NCBI RefSeq assembly: GCF_900187975.1
Contig: NZ_FZPC01000017.1
Location: forward strand, 1-64,000
Direction: 5' to 3'
DNA: 64,000 nucleotides
Origin: Pseudomonas delhiensis
Lineage (GTDB): Bacteria > Pseudomonadota > Gammaproteobacteria > Pseudomonadales > Pseudomonadaceae
Shown here: positions 1 through 10,679 of the stretch, piece by piece
Numbering within the stretch: the stretch's first letter is position 1
Layout: each line of letters begins with the position of its first letter
Made by a program: the position numbers and the translations under genes
The notes under the pieces: generated by a model
Databases searched by the model: none
Told to the model about the DNA's origin: nothing
The model's input: only the letters and a program-made list of their open reading frames with translations

Positions 1-341
1 CCTCTTATTCCGTCAAGCGTTATTTTCAGAATTTTTCGTTCCTACTCAACCGCTTGCGCTTTCGATCGGCCGAAGCTTCTCGTCAGCGGGAGGCGCATTC
101 TACAGCGTTCAAATTCGCTGTCAAGCACCCCGGCGATCGTCCTTTTCGGCCCGCTGCCGGAGCAGCTATCGAACCGAAAGGCGGCAAGTGAATCACCCGC
201 CTGACCACCACCCCCACCTTCGAACCCGCTTAAGTGCTTGATTTTCAAGCTCTTTCATCGCTTCGTCGCTGGGAGTGGTGCGCATTATAGGGACTTAAAA
301 AGGCCCGTCAACGACTTTTTGAAACTTTTCTGAAAAACCTG
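1..341 (-). promoter_or_regulatory. Tandem rRNA-operon promoters (P1, P2, part of a third)
   Basis: On the minus strand there are two complete strong sigma70 promoters. P1 has -35 TTGACG (306-311), a 16-bp spacer and -10 TATAAT (284-289), followed by a GC-rich GCGC discriminator. P2 has -35 TTGACA (119-124), a 16-bp spacer and -10 TAGAAT (97-102), again with GCGC. A third -35, TTGACG (11-16), is cut by the window edge. The DNA upstream of P1 (about 312-341) carries A- and T-runs like an UP element. Tandem promoters with GCGC discriminators are typical of Pseudomonas rrn operons, so a 16S gene should lie just left of the window. No coding gene is seen here. Confidence 0.8.
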
Positions 342-350
342 TCCGATCGA

Positions 351-1661
351 TCAATTGGCGACCAGCGAAGCCCCACTGGCCAGGCGTTCCTGGCGCAGCA
401 GGAAGCAGCCGGTGAGGAAGCCCACCAGGCACAGCGCAGCCACATAGTAGGCGGGGCCCATGGGGTCTTCCTTCATCAGCAGCGCCACCACCATCGGCGT
501 CAGGCCACCGAAGATCGCGTAGGACAGGTTGTAGGAGAAGGACAGGCCGCTGAAGCGCACCACCGCCGGGAACGCCTTGACCATGACGTAGGGCACGGCG
601 CCGACGATGCCGACGCACAGGCCGGTCAGTGCATATAGAGGGAAGAGCCAGTCCGGATGGGTCTTCAGGCTGCTGTAGAAGATCCACGAGGTCACGCCCA
701 GCAGCAGGCTGCCGCCGATGAAGGTACGGCCCCCGCCGACGCGGTCGACGATGCGCCCGGCGAGGATGCAGCCGCCGGTGAGGAAGATGATCGCCAGGCT
801 GTTGGCCTTGAGCGCGGTGGCCGCCGGCACGCCGTAGACGCTCTGCAGTACCGAGGGCGTCATGAGGATGACCACGACGATGGCCGCCGACAGCAGCCAG
901 GTGAGCAGCATGGAGATGGCCACCGCCGGACGGTGCTCACGCACCACCACGCCCAGGGGCACCTCGTCGGCCAGTTGCTTGCGCTGCTGCAGTTCGGCGA
1001 ACACCGGGGTCTCGTGCAGCCAGCGGCGCAGGTAGACGGAGAACAGGCCGAAGATGCCGCCGAGCAGGAAGGGGATGCGCCAGGCGTAGGCCAGCACTTC
1101 CTCGGCGCTGTAGAAGCTGTTGATCACCGTGGCCATCAGCGAGCCGATGAGGATGCCCGCGGTCAGCCCCGCGGTGAGGGTGCCGCAGGCGAAGCCGACG
1201 TTGCGCGAAGGCACGTGTTCGGAAACGAACACCCAGGCCCCGGGGACCTCGCCGCCGATGGCCGCGCCCTGCACCACGCGCAGCAGCAACAGCGCCAGCG
1301 GCGCCCAGATGCCGATCTGCTCGTAGGTGGGCAGCACGCCCATGAGCAACGTGGGCACCGACATCATGAAGATGCTCAGGGTGAACATTTTCTTGCGCCC
1401 GAGCAGGTCGCCGAAGTGCGCCATGACGATGCCGCCCAGCGGCCGCGCCAGGTAGCCGGCGGCGAACAGGCCGAAGGTCTGCAGCTGGCGCAACCATTCG
1501 GGCATGTCGGCGGGGAAGAACAGCTTGCCCACCACGGTGGCGAAGAACACGAAGATGATGAAGTCGTAGAACTCCAGGGCGCCACCCAGGGCGGAGAGGG
1601 AGAGGGTCTTGTAGTCGCTGCGGGTGAGCGGACGGGCGGCTGGGGTATTCGCAGAAGGCAT
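351..1661 (-). CDS. MFS transporter, metabolite:H+ symporter (MHS) family
   Basis: 436 residues with about twelve hydrophobic segments, so an inner-membrane proton symporter. The segment ALGGALEFYDFIIFVFFATV near residue 25 is the typical MHS-family start (ProP, KgtP, ShiA type). The loop motif GDLLGRKKMF follows TM2, and RVVQGAAIGGEVPGAWVFVSE marks TM4. The substrate cannot be read from sequence; organic acids, osmolytes or aromatic acids are all possible. The ATG has only a weak GAGAA upstream. The stop codon lies about 40 bp before the P1 -35 of the rRNA promoters, and no clear terminator separates the two. Confidence 0.88.
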   Translation of the reverse strand: MPSANTPAARPLTRSDYKTLSLSALGGALEFYDFIIFVFFATVVGKLFFPADMPEWLRQLQTFGLFAAGYLARPLGGIVMAHFGDLLGRKKMFTLSIFMMSVPTLLMGVLPTYEQIGIWAPLALLLLRVVQGAAIGGEVPGAWVFVSEHVPSRNVGFACGTLTAGLTAGILIGSLMATVINSFYSAEEVLAYAWRIPFLLGGIFGLFSVYLRRWLHETPVFAELQQRKQLADEVPLGVVVREHRPAVAISMLLTWLLSAAIVVVILMTPSVLQSVYGVPAATALKANSLAIIFLTGGCILAGRIVDRVGGGRTFIGGSLLLGVTSWIFYSSLKTHPDWLFPLYALTGLCVGIVGAVPYVMVKAFPAVVRFSGLSFSYNLSYAIFGGLTPMVVALLMKEDPMGPAYYVAALCLVGFLTGCFLLRQERLASGASLVAN

Positions 1662-1788
1662 GCAGGGTTTCTCGGCAGGTTGGCGGCGCTGACACGGGAT
1701 CGCGAACGGCGAACCATGGCAAATGGATACTCGTCAGCGCAACATTGTTATGGGGAATTCTGCGGTCGCTGCCGCAGGCCGGCCTCTA

Positions 1789-1881
1789 TATAATGCCCAA
1801 GCCATATGCGCGGGGCCGATCAGAAAGTTGTCCCAAGTTTCTGCAGGAAGCAACACGAGCAGGGCTCTTGGGAGAGCTTTT
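1789..1881 (+). promoter_or_regulatory. Candidate promoter and leader hairpin for the thioesterase gene
   Basis: A TATAAT box sits at 1789-1794, about 135 bp before the thioesterase start; the -35 is weak. Inside the leader, GCTCT (1864-1868), loop TGGG and AGAGC (1873-1877) form a small stem followed by TTTT, which resembles a short terminator or attenuator. The stem is only five base pairs, so this is tentative. Confidence 0.3.
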
Positions 1882-1929
1882 CCTTTCGTACCTTGAATCG
1901 AGACCGTCGGGGGCAAGAGGCCCTTACCT

Positions 1930-2334
1930 ATGATCGAGCTTGAACAAGAAGACCCCATCCCGCAGGGCGACCTGGCACTGCAGATAACCGCGCTGCCGCG
2001 CGAGACCAACGGTTTCGGCGATATCTTCGGCGGCTGGCTGGTGTCGCAGATGGACCTGGCCGGCACCGCCATGGCCAGCCGCATCGCCGCCGGCCGCGTG
2101 GCCACGGTGGCGATCGACCGCATGGCCTTCCTGGTGCCGGTGGCGGTGGGCGCGCAGCTGTCCTTCTATACCCAGACGCTGGAGGTCGGGCGCAGCTCGA
2201 TCCGCATGCTGGTGGAGGTGTGGAGCGACGATCCGCTGTCCAGCGAGTGGCGCAAGGTCACCGAGGCGGTGTTCGTGTTCGTGGCCATCGATGGCAGCGG
2301 GCGGACTAGGCCGGTGCCGCCGCGGCGGGGGTGA
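1930..2334 (+). CDS. Acyl-CoA thioesterase, YciA-like hotdog fold
   Basis: 134 residues, the usual length of small YciA/Acot-type thioesterases that hydrolyse acyl-CoA to free acid and CoA. The N-terminal NGFGDIFGGWLVSQMDLAG (about 27-45) contains the GDxFGGW pattern and catalytic Asp of the family. VATVAIDRMAFLVPV follows in the place of the conserved A-x-D-x-M-x-F strand. The C-terminal tail is short and Arg/Pro-rich. It stands alone between the MFS gene and the bet locus. Confidence 0.85.
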   Translation: MIELEQEDPIPQGDLALQITALPRETNGFGDIFGGWLVSQMDLAGTAMASRIAAGRVATVAIDRMAFLVPVAVGAQLSFYTQTLEVGRSSIRMLVEVWSDDPLSSEWRKVTEAVFVFVAIDGSGRTRPVPPRRG

Positions 2335-2403
2335 GGGACAGTCCTCTTTGGCTGGAAGCAGCTCGGAGTGGTGACGAGTCCTGCGCTCCCTGATATCGCT
2401 TTT

Positions 2404-2451
2404 CCCTCTCCCCAGCCCTCTCCCTGAAGGGAGAGGGGGCCAGTCCGTGCC
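2404..2451. repeat. Composite intergenic repeat, partial copy 1
   Basis: Half of the roughly 170-bp composite element found elsewhere in the window: the CCCTCTCCC hairpin followed by a TCCGTGCC-like block. The second arm is missing. Confidence 0.75.
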
Positions 2452-2506
2452 AGACCAGAGGCCGGATTCAGCCGGTTACTTCCTTATCGCTCCCACCCAT
2501 ATGAAG

Positions 2507-2529
2507 AAAAAAGCGCCAACTCGTGGCGC
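2507..2529 (-). terminator. Intrinsic terminator of the betIBA operon
   Basis: On the minus strand the stem GCGCCA/TGGCGC (2524-2529 with 2513-2518, loop of 5) is followed by six U (A-tract 2507-2512), 24 bp after the betA stop. Confidence 0.8.
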
Positions 2530-2552
2530 CCTTCCCTATTCCTGCTTGGAGC

Positions 2553-4244
<1,692 letters not shown>

Positions 4245-4356
4245 CTACCTCTTTTTCTGGGCACGACACCGCCCGCGACGCTGGGCGCGCCGGTGTCTGA
4301 AGGTCGGAATGGCCGGTCGCTCCGGCGACCGGCCGCTCAGGGCTCGATCGCGGTGG

Positions 4357-5829
4357 TCAGAACACCGAGGCGTAGCCGCCCAGCTCCACCTGCACGGACT
4401 TGATGCGAGTGTAATGAGCCAGGGTGGTCAGGCCGTTCTCGCGACCGACGCCGGATTGCTTGTAGCCGCCCACCGGCATTTCCGCCGGCGACTCGCCCCA
4501 GGTGTTGATCCAGCAGATGCCCGCCTCCAGGCGGTGGATCACCCGGTGGGCGCGGGCCAGGTCCTGGGTGACGACGCCGGCGGCCAGGCCGTACTCGGTG
4601 TCGTTGGCGCGGCGGATGACTTCTTCCTCGCTGTCGTAGACGAGGATGCTCATCACCGGGCCGAAGATTTCCTCGCGGACGATGGTCATGTCGTCACGGC
4701 AGTCGGTGAACACGGTGGGCGCGACGTAGGCGCCCTTGCCGAACTCGCCCTCGGTGACGCGCTCGCCGCCGCACAGCAGGCGGGCCTTCTGGTCCTTGCC
4801 GGCCTGGATGTAGCCGAGCACGCTCTCCATGTGCGCGAAGCTCACCAGCGGGCCGAAGTTGGTGTTCGCATCCTGCGGGCTGCCCAGGCGGATGCGCTTG
4901 ACGCGCTCCAGCAGCTTCTCCTCGAAGCGCGCCTGCAGGCCGCGCGGGACGAACACGCGGGTGCCGTTGGTGCAGACCTGGCCGGAGCTGAAGAAGTTGG
5001 CCATGACGGCGATGTCGGCGGCGCGGTCGAGGTTGGCGTCGTCGAAGATGATCAGCGGCGACTTGCCGCCCAGCTCCATGGTGACTTCCTTGAGCGAGGA
5101 GCTGGAGGCGCTGGCCATGACCTTCTTGCCGGTGGAGGTGCCGCCGGTGAAGGAGACCTTCTCGATCAGCGGGTGCTCGGTCAGCCACTGGCCGACCTCG
5201 CGGCCGCTGCCGGTGAGGACGTTGAACACGCCATCGGGCAGGCCGGCCTCGGTGTAGATCTCGGCGAGCTTGAGCACGCTCAGCGGGGTGACTTCGCTGG
5301 GCTTGAAGATCATCGCGTTGCCCGCGGCCAGGGCCGGGGCGGATTTCCACAGGGCGATCTGGATCGGGTAGTTCCAGGCGCCGATGCCGGCGACCACGCC
5401 CAGCGGCTCGCGGCGGGTGTAGACGAAGCTGGTCTCGCGCAGCGGGATCTGCTCGCCCTCGATGGCCGGCACCAGGCCGGCGTAGTACTCGAGCACGTCG
5501 GCGCCGGTGACGATATCGACGTAACGCGTCTCGGCCAGCGACTTGCCGGTGTCCAGGGTTTCCAGTTCGGCCAGCTCGTCGTTGCGCTGGCGGAGGATGT
5601 CCACGGCGCGGCGCAGGATGCGCGAGCGCTGCATGGCGGTCATCGCCGCCCAGACCTTCTGGCCTTCGACGGCGCTGGCGACGGCGCGCTCGACGTCTTC
5701 CTTCGAAGCCCGCTGCACCAGGGCGAGGACCTCCCCGTTGGCCGGGTTGACGGTCTCGAAGGTGGCGCCACTGGTGGCCTCCACGTAGCGGCCGCCAATG
5801 TAGAGCTTCTGAACGTCGAATCGAGCCAT
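4357..5829 (-). CDS. betB: Betaine aldehyde dehydrogenase
   Basis: 490 residues from the ATG at 5829, which has GAGAGGAC upstream; this matches the normal BetB length. The reading frame stays open further upstream to 6060 but that part overlaps betI and is not coding. It is an NAD(P)-dependent cytosolic aldehyde dehydrogenase making glycine betaine. The nucleotide-binding motif [12 protein letters not shown], catalytic Glu in [10 protein letters not shown] and catalytic Cys in [11 protein letters not shown] are all present. The C-terminal [12 protein letters not shown] block is typical. It lies 118 bp from betA and 47 bp from betI. Confidence 0.97.
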   Translation of the reverse strand: MARFDVQKLYIGGRYVEATSGATFETVNPANGEVLALVQRASKEDVERAVASAVEGQKVWAAMTAMQRSRILRRAVDILRQRNDELAELETLDTGKSLAETRYVDIVTGADVLEYYAGLVPAIEGEQIPLRETSFVYTRREPLGVVAGIGAWNYPIQIALWKSAPALAAGNAMIFKPSEVTPLSVLKLAEIYTEAGLPDGVFNVLTGSGREVGQWLTEHPLIEKVSFTGGTSTGKKVMASASSSSLKEVTMELGGKSPLIIFDDANLDRAADIAVMANFFSSGQVCTNGTRVFVPRGLQARFEEKLLERVKRIRLGSPQDANTNFGPLVSFAHMESVLGYIQAGKDQKARLLCGGERVTEGEFGKGAYVAPTVFTDCRDDMTIVREEIFGPVMSILVYDSEEEVIRRANDTEYGLAAGVVTQDLARAHRVIHRLEAGICWINTWGESPAEMPVGGYKQSGVGRENGLTTLAHYTRIKSVQVELGGYASVF

Positions 5830-5876
5830 GGGTCGGTTGTCCTCTCTTATGGTTTCAGCACGTAAGGCCGCGCCCG

Positions 5877-6470
5877 CTATCCGGTGCGCTTGGCCAGTTG
5901 TTGGTCGAGATAGTCGTAGGCGATAGCCAGCGCCTGCTCGGTGTCGAAGGCGTCGCCCGAAAGCGCGCCGCGCAGCCACAGGCCATCGATCAGCGCGGCC
6001 AGGCCACGGGCGGCGCTGCGCGCCTGGCCCTGCGGCAGCTCGCGGCGGAACTGCCAGCACAGGTTGGAATACAGCCTGTGGTCGTTGATCCGCTGCAGCC
6101 GGCGCAGGGACGGCTGGTGCATGCTGCTGGCCCAGAACGCCAGCCAGGTCTTCATGGCCGGGCCGTTGACCTGGCTGTTGTCGAAGTTGCCGGCGACGAT
6201 CGCCCGCAGGTGGGCGCGCGGATCGTCGGTTCGCAGGCTAGCGCGGCGCTCGCGCACGGCCTTGCTCAAAGCCGACATCAGATGCCGCATCGTCGCCTCC
6301 AGGAGGCCGTTCTTGTCCTGGAAGTAGTGGCTGATGATGCCGTTGGAGACCCCCGCCAGGCGGGCGATCAGGGCGATGCTGGCGTCGCTCATGCCGACCT
6401 GGTCCACGGCCTCGAGGGTGGCGTGGATCAGTTGCGAACGGCGAATCGGCTGCATACCGACCTTGGGCAT
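5877..6470 (-). CDS. betI: TetR-family choline-responsive repressor
   Basis: 197 residues, the standard BetI length. The N-terminal helix-turn-helix reads [19 protein letters not shown] (about 31-49), close to the BetI consensus, and the C-terminal ligand domain is typical. BetI represses the bet genes and is released by choline. It is first in the betI-betB-betA run and divergent from betT; a perfect palindrome lies in the gap between them. Confidence 0.95.
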   Translation of the reverse strand: MPKVGMQPIRRSQLIHATLEAVDQVGMSDASIALIARLAGVSNGIISHYFQDKNGLLEATMRHLMSALSKAVRERRASLRTDDPRAHLRAIVAGNFDNSQVNGPAMKTWLAFWASSMHQPSLRRLQRINDHRLYSNLCWQFRRELPQGQARSAARGLAALIDGLWLRGALSGDAFDTEQALAIAYDYLDQQLAKRTG

Positions 6471-6540
6471 TGGTTTCTCTCCTCACGCGGGACGTGGCTG
6501 TGCCGTCCGGCGTCAATGTGGGCCAGTCTATTTTGTTTTT

Positions 6541-6554
6541 ATTGAACGTTCAAT
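6541..6554. promoter_or_regulatory. Putative BetI operator
   Basis: ATTGAACGTTCAAT is a perfect 14-bp palindrome in the 306-bp gap between divergent betI and betT. BetI sites known from other proteobacteria contain a similar TTGAACGTTCAA core, so this is the likely operator for both directions. Little else stands out in the rest of the gap (6471-6776). Confidence 0.75.
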
Positions 6555-6776
6555 CAACTAAGAATAAGCTGCGCTCCGTGAACCCTCCCGAGCCCTTGCG
6601 TGCAAGCGGGCCCGAGCCGTTCATCACCGCGCCGCTCTCCAATGGCCAAGGATCGCAGAATCCCGGCCGGAAGTGTCGCGGCGGCAATGCTGTGTCTGTG
6701 GTTCGCGGCCCGTCGCCGTGCCTCGCGCACTAGTGCCGGCCGCCATGCGTTCACTGCCATGGGGTCCCCCTGAAAA

Positions 6777-8369
6777 ATGAGTTCTGCTTCGCCAAGAAAA
6801 ACAAACGAGCAGGCCCGTCTGAACCCGATCGTGTTCTTCGGCTCCACCGCCCTGATCCTGGTTCTGACCGCCATCCTGATCTTCTTCCCGGACAGCGCCG
6901 GCGCCGCCCTGGCCCGTACCCAGGCCTGGCTGTCGCACAGCTTCGGCTGGTACTACATGCTGGCCATCGGGGCCTACCTGTTCTTCGTCGCCTGGGTCGC
7001 TTTCTCGCGCTATGGCACGCTGAAGCTCGGCGCCGACCATGAGAAGCCCGACTTCAGCTACGGCGCCTGGGCCGGCATGCTGTTCTCCTCGGGGATCGGC
7101 ATCTCGCTGCTGTACTTCGCCGCCTCCGAGCCCATCGACCACCTCTACCACCCGCCCGAAGGCGTCGCCGGCAGCCCGCAGGCGGCGCGCCAGGCGCTGC
7201 AGCTGACCTTCCTGCACTGGGGCCTGCACGGCTGGGCGATCTACGCCCTGGTCGGCCTGGCCGTGGGCTACTTCGCCTACCGCCACCGCCAGCCGCTGGC
7301 GTTGCGCTCGGCGCTGCTGCCGATCCTCGGCGAGCGCTGGGTGAAGGGCGGCGCCGGCCACGCGGTGGATATCTTCGGCATCTTCGTCACCCTGCTGGGC
7401 CTGGTCACCAACCTGGGCATCGGCGCGCTGCAGGTGTCCTCCGGCCTGGAATACCTGGCCGGCATGGAACATTCGAAGACCACGCTGCTGATCGTGCTGC
7501 TGGTGATGAGCCTGGTGGCCACCCTGGCGGCGGTCTCGGGCATCGAGAAGGGCATCCGCCGGCTGTCCAACCTGAACATCGTGCTGTTCAGCTCGCTGCT
7601 GGTGTTCGTGCTGGTCTGCGGCTCCACCCTGGAACTGCTCAACGGCTTCGTGCAGAACCTCGGCGACTACCTCAACGGCCTGATCCTCAAGACCTTCGAC
7701 CTCTACGTCTACACCGGCGGCAGCGCCGCCAGGAGCGAGGAATGGCTGGGCCTGTGGACGCTATTCTACTGGGCCTGGTGGATTTCCTGGGCGCCCTTCG
7801 TGGGCATGTTCGTGGCGCGCATCTCCCGCGGGCGCACCGTGCGCGAGCTGGTCTGCGGCGTGCTGCTGATCCCCCTGGGCTTCACCCTGGCCTGGCTCTC
7901 GGTGTTCGGCAACAGCGCCCTGGACCTGGTGATGAACCACGGCGCCGCCGACCTCGGCAAGGCCGCCCTGGAGCAGCCGTCGATGTCGATCTACCTGCTG
8001 CTGGAGCACTACCCCTTCGCCAAGGTGGTGATCGGCGTGTCGATCTTCGTCGGCTTCGTGCTCTTCCTCACCCCGGCGGACTCCGGCTCGGTGATGCTGG
8101 CCAACCTGTCCCGCGAGGGCGGCGACCTGGACGAGGACGCGCCGAACTGGCTGCGCATCCTCTGGTCGGTGATCGTCACCCTGGTGACCATCGGCCTGCT
8201 GTTCGCCGGCAACTTCACCGCCATGCAGACGGTGGTGGTGCTGGCCGGCCTGCCCTTCTCGGCGGTGCTGATCCTGTTCATGCTCGGCCTGCACAAGGCC
8301 ATGCGCGCCGACTACGAGCGGCTGCACGGCCCGCGGCCGGAAGCCGGCGGCGAGCTGGCGGCCGGCTGA
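6777..8369 (+). CDS. betT: BCCT-family choline transporter
   Basis: 530 residues with about twelve membrane segments. The BCCT hallmark FYWAWWISWAPFVGMFVARI is near residue 330, and GMLFSSGIGISLLYFAASEP matches the substrate/ion-binding stretch. Position beside betI makes choline the likely substrate. The protein ends about 40 residues after the last membrane segment, so it lacks the long cytosolic tail of the roughly 650-residue osmosensing BetT proteins. That suits uptake for catabolism rather than osmotic activation. The Shine-Dalgarno upstream of the ATG is weak. Confidence 0.9.
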   Translation: MSSASPRKTNEQARLNPIVFFGSTALILVLTAILIFFPDSAGAALARTQAWLSHSFGWYYMLAIGAYLFFVAWVAFSRYGTLKLGADHEKPDFSYGAWAGMLFSSGIGISLLYFAASEPIDHLYHPPEGVAGSPQAARQALQLTFLHWGLHGWAIYALVGLAVGYFAYRHRQPLALRSALLPILGERWVKGGAGHAVDIFGIFVTLLGLVTNLGIGALQVSSGLEYLAGMEHSKTTLLIVLLVMSLVATLAAVSGIEKGIRRLSNLNIVLFSSLLVFVLVCGSTLELLNGFVQNLGDYLNGLILKTFDLYVYTGGSAARSEEWLGLWTLFYWAWWISWAPFVGMFVARISRGRTVRELVCGVLLIPLGFTLAWLSVFGNSALDLVMNHGAADLGKAALEQPSMSIYLLLEHYPFAKVVIGVSIFVGFVLFLTPADSGSVMLANLSREGGDLDEDAPNWLRILWSVIVTLVTIGLLFAGNFTAMQTVVVLAGLPFSAVLILFMLGLHKAMRADYERLHGPRPEAGGELAAG

Positions 8370-8429
8370 TCCAAAGCTCCCCGGTGGCGTCCCGCCCGAC
8401 GCCGCCCGCCTGCCCCGGCAGGCCCTTTC

Positions 8430-8456
8430 GCCCGGCCCCGCGCCGGGCTTTCTTTT
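8430..8456 (+). terminator. Intrinsic terminator after betT
   Basis: GCCCGGC (8430-8436) pairs with GCCGGGC (8442-8448) across a five-base loop and is followed by TTTCTTTT. Confidence 0.8.
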
Positions 8457-8483
8457 GCCCAACCCCGCGCCTGGCCTTCCCTC

Positions 8484-8530
8484 GTAGGAGCGGGCCCTGC
8501 CCGCGAATCGCGCGCAGGGCGCGCTCCTAC
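8484..8530. repeat. REP-like palindromic repeat, 47-bp long form (A2)
   Basis: GTAGGAGCGGGCCCTGCCCGC, then a TCGCGCG-type centre and GCGCGCTCCTAC in inverted order. Near-identical copies lie at 22676-22722 and 47746-47788. Confidence 0.85.
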
Positions 8531-8652
8531 AGGTGGGACAGCGGAGTCCGCACCTACATAGTTGCCGGAAGATTTCGGCTCGCATTGCCCCGGCTCGAGC
8601 ACGGGCCTGCTCGTGGGACTATGGTTTCTGGCGAACCCCGCTGGAGAACCCC

Positions 8653-9213
8653 ATGAACGATCATCCCCTGTGGCAAGCCCTGGGCCGGCACTGGAAATGG
8701 ATCGCCCTGCGCGGCATCGCCGCCGTGCTGTTCGGCGTCCTCGCCATCGCCTGGCCGGGCATCGCCCTCACCGTGCTGGTCATCGTCTGGGGCGCCTACG
8801 CCTTCGTCGATGGCGTCTTCACCCTGATCGCCGCGGCCAGCATGCGCGAGTCGCAACGGCCGATCTGGCCGCTATGGCTGGTCGGCGCCCTGGGCGTGCT
8901 GGCCGGGCTGGTGGCCTTCTTCTGGCCGGCGCTGACGGCGCTGGGCCTGCTGATGCTGATCGCCGGCTGGGCGCTGGCCACCGGCGTGCTGCAGATCGTC
9001 GCCGCCTTCCGCCTGCGCAGGAGCCTGGCCAACGAATGGTGGCTGGGCCTGTCGGGGGCGCTGTCGGTGCTGTTCGGCGTGCTGATGATCGCCAACCCCG
9101 GCGCCGGCGCGGTGGCGGTGGTCTGGGTGATCGGCGCCTATGCGCTGTTCTTCGGCGTGCTGCTGATCCTGCTCGCGCTGCGCCTGCGCAAGACCTCGAC
9201 CTTCGATGCCTGA
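8653..9213 (+). CDS. HdeD family (DUF308) membrane protein
   Basis: 186 residues from the ATG at 8653, which has GGAGAA upstream; an in-frame upstream start at 8533 is less likely because it runs through repeat DNA. Six hydrophobic segments arranged as repeated pairs (LFGVLAIAWPGIAL, AGLVAFFWPALTAL, LFGVLMIANPGAGA) are the DUF308/HdeD pattern. HdeD is linked to acid resistance in enterics; the role in Pseudomonas is not established. Confidence 0.82.
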   Translation: MNDHPLWQALGRHWKWIALRGIAAVLFGVLAIAWPGIALTVLVIVWGAYAFVDGVFTLIAAASMRESQRPIWPLWLVGALGVLAGLVAFFWPALTALGLLMLIAGWALATGVLQIVAAFRLRRSLANEWWLGLSGALSVLFGVLMIANPGAGAVAVVWVIGAYALFFGVLLILLALRLRKTSTFDA

Positions 9214-9382
9214 AGCGCGCGACTGGTGCCTGTGGCGGCTGGACGACAACGGCAACCGCTTCCTCGTGCGCCGCGGCCTGAGCCGCGACGAGGCCGAGGC
9301 CCTGGCCCTGGAGTACCAGGGCCGCGGGCACAAGCAGACCTACTGGGCCGAGCGCGAGACGCCGCCGCGCCCGGCCCCCTGA
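9206..9382 (+). CDS. Small conserved-looking hypothetical protein (58 aa)
   Basis: The ATG at 9206 overlaps the end of the HdeD-like gene by 8 bp, suggesting translational coupling. The product is hydrophilic, with no signal peptide or membrane segment. The sequence DWCLWRLDDNGNRFLVRRGL followed by SRDEAEALALEYQGRGHKQ resembles the short SPOR-like or DUF-type proteins that pack a small beta sheet against a helix. No function can be assigned. Confidence 0.6.
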   Translation: MPEARDWCLWRLDDNGNRFLVRRGLSRDEAEALALEYQGRGHKQTYWAERETPPRPAP

Positions 9383-9383
9383 C

Positions 9384-10595
9384 TCAGCAGCCGGTCAGGC
9401 GCGGGGCCTCGCGCTCGGCGGGGAAGAACAGCGGGCGCAGGCGCACGCCCAGGGCGTTGCCGAAGAAGGCCGCGACCAGCCACAGCCAGCCGTGCAGGCT
9501 GCCCGAGGCGATACCGCTGAAGTAGGCGCCGATGTTGCAGCCATAGGCCAGGCGCGCGCCGTAGCCCAGCAGCAGGCCGCCGATCACCGCGGCCAGCAGC
9601 GAGCGCGCCGGGATCTTCAGGCTGGGGGCGAAGCGCCCGGCCAGGCCGGCGGCCAGCAGCGCGCCGAGGATGATGCCGAAGTCCATGACGCTGGTGACGT
9701 CCTGCCACACCGGTGCGGCCAGCGCCCTGGCGTTGGCCTCGGCCTGCCAGAAGGCCCAGTCGTGCACCGCGATGCCCAGGCCCTCGAAGGCCTTGGCGCC
9801 CCACAGGGCGAAGGCCGAGGTGACGCCCCAGGGGCGCCCGGCCAGGGCCAGGGTGGCGAAGTTCAGCAGCGCCAGCGCCACCGCGCCCCAGACCAGCGGC
9901 CAGGGGCCGCGCCAGAGGCGGCCGACGCCGTGCTGGCCATCACTGCCGATCATCTCCAGTACGCCATGGCGGCGGCGCTCCAGCACCACGCTGAGGGCGG
10001 CGATGCCGGCGAACAGCGCCAGGCTCACGGCCAGCGCCGGGAACAGCCCGAGGGACTGGACGATGGAGGTCGGCGGCAGCGACGGCAGGGCGAACCACCA
10101 GCCGATGTGCTGGGTGGCCAGCACCGAGCCGACGATGAAGAACAGCAGGGTCGCCAGCATGCGCGCGTTGCCGCCGCCGACGGTGAACAGGGTGCCGGAG
10201 GCACAGCCGCCGCCCAGCTGCATGCCGATGCCGAAGATGAAGGCGCCGAACACCACCGAGGTGCCGGCCGGCGACACCAGCCCCTTCACCGGCGCGCCGA
10301 ACAGCGTGCCGGCCGACAGCGCCGGGAAGAACAGCAGCACCGCCAGCGCCAGCATCACCATCTGCGCGCGCAGGCCAGCGCCGCGCTGCTCGCGGATGAA
10401 CACGCGCCAGGCCGAGGTGAAGCCGAAGGCGGCATGGTAGAGAGTCAGGCCCAGGGCGCCGCCGACCAGGAACAGCAGGGCCTGGCGGCCGCTCACTGCC
10501 TGGGCGAGAAAAAGCGCGCCGAGCAGCAGCAGGCCGGCGGCGGCGAGGGGCGCGCCGAACTTGCGCTCGGGCGTGGCCGGGATGGCGAGGCTCAT
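9384..10595 (-). CDS. YeeE/YedE family (TsuA-like) sulfur transporter
   Basis: 403 residues from the ATG at 10595, preceded by GAGGAAC; an in-frame start at 10658 is unlikely. The protein is highly hydrophobic and has two glycine/cysteine motifs diagnostic of YeeE/YedE proteins: GGGCASGTLFTVGGG in the N-terminal half and YGCNIGAYFSGIASGS near the C-terminus. TsuA of this family takes up thiosulfate using such cysteines. No tusA- or yeeD-like partner is adjacent, so the exact sulfur substrate is open. Confidence 0.85.
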   Translation of the reverse strand: MSLAIPATPERKFGAPLAAAGLLLLGALFLAQAVSGRQALLFLVGGALGLTLYHAAFGFTSAWRVFIREQRGAGLRAQMVMLALAVLLFFPALSAGTLFGAPVKGLVSPAGTSVVFGAFIFGIGMQLGGGCASGTLFTVGGGNARMLATLLFFIVGSVLATQHIGWWFALPSLPPTSIVQSLGLFPALAVSLALFAGIAALSVVLERRRHGVLEMIGSDGQHGVGRLWRGPWPLVWGAVALALLNFATLALAGRPWGVTSAFALWGAKAFEGLGIAVHDWAFWQAEANARALAAPVWQDVTSVMDFGIILGALLAAGLAGRFAPSLKIPARSLLAAVIGGLLLGYGARLAYGCNIGAYFSGIASGSLHGWLWLVAAFFGNALGVRLRPLFFPAEREAPRLTGC

Positions 10596-10679
10596 GTCCG
10601 TTCCTCGAAGGTGGTTTCCGAAGGCCGGCATTCTAGGCGCCGCGTCCCGCAGCGCCAACCGGGGATAGCCGATCGCGCC

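Noticed and set aside
5830-6060. N-terminal extension of betB
   Set aside because: It overlaps betI, lacks a ribosome site, and normal BetB length fits the ATG at 5829.
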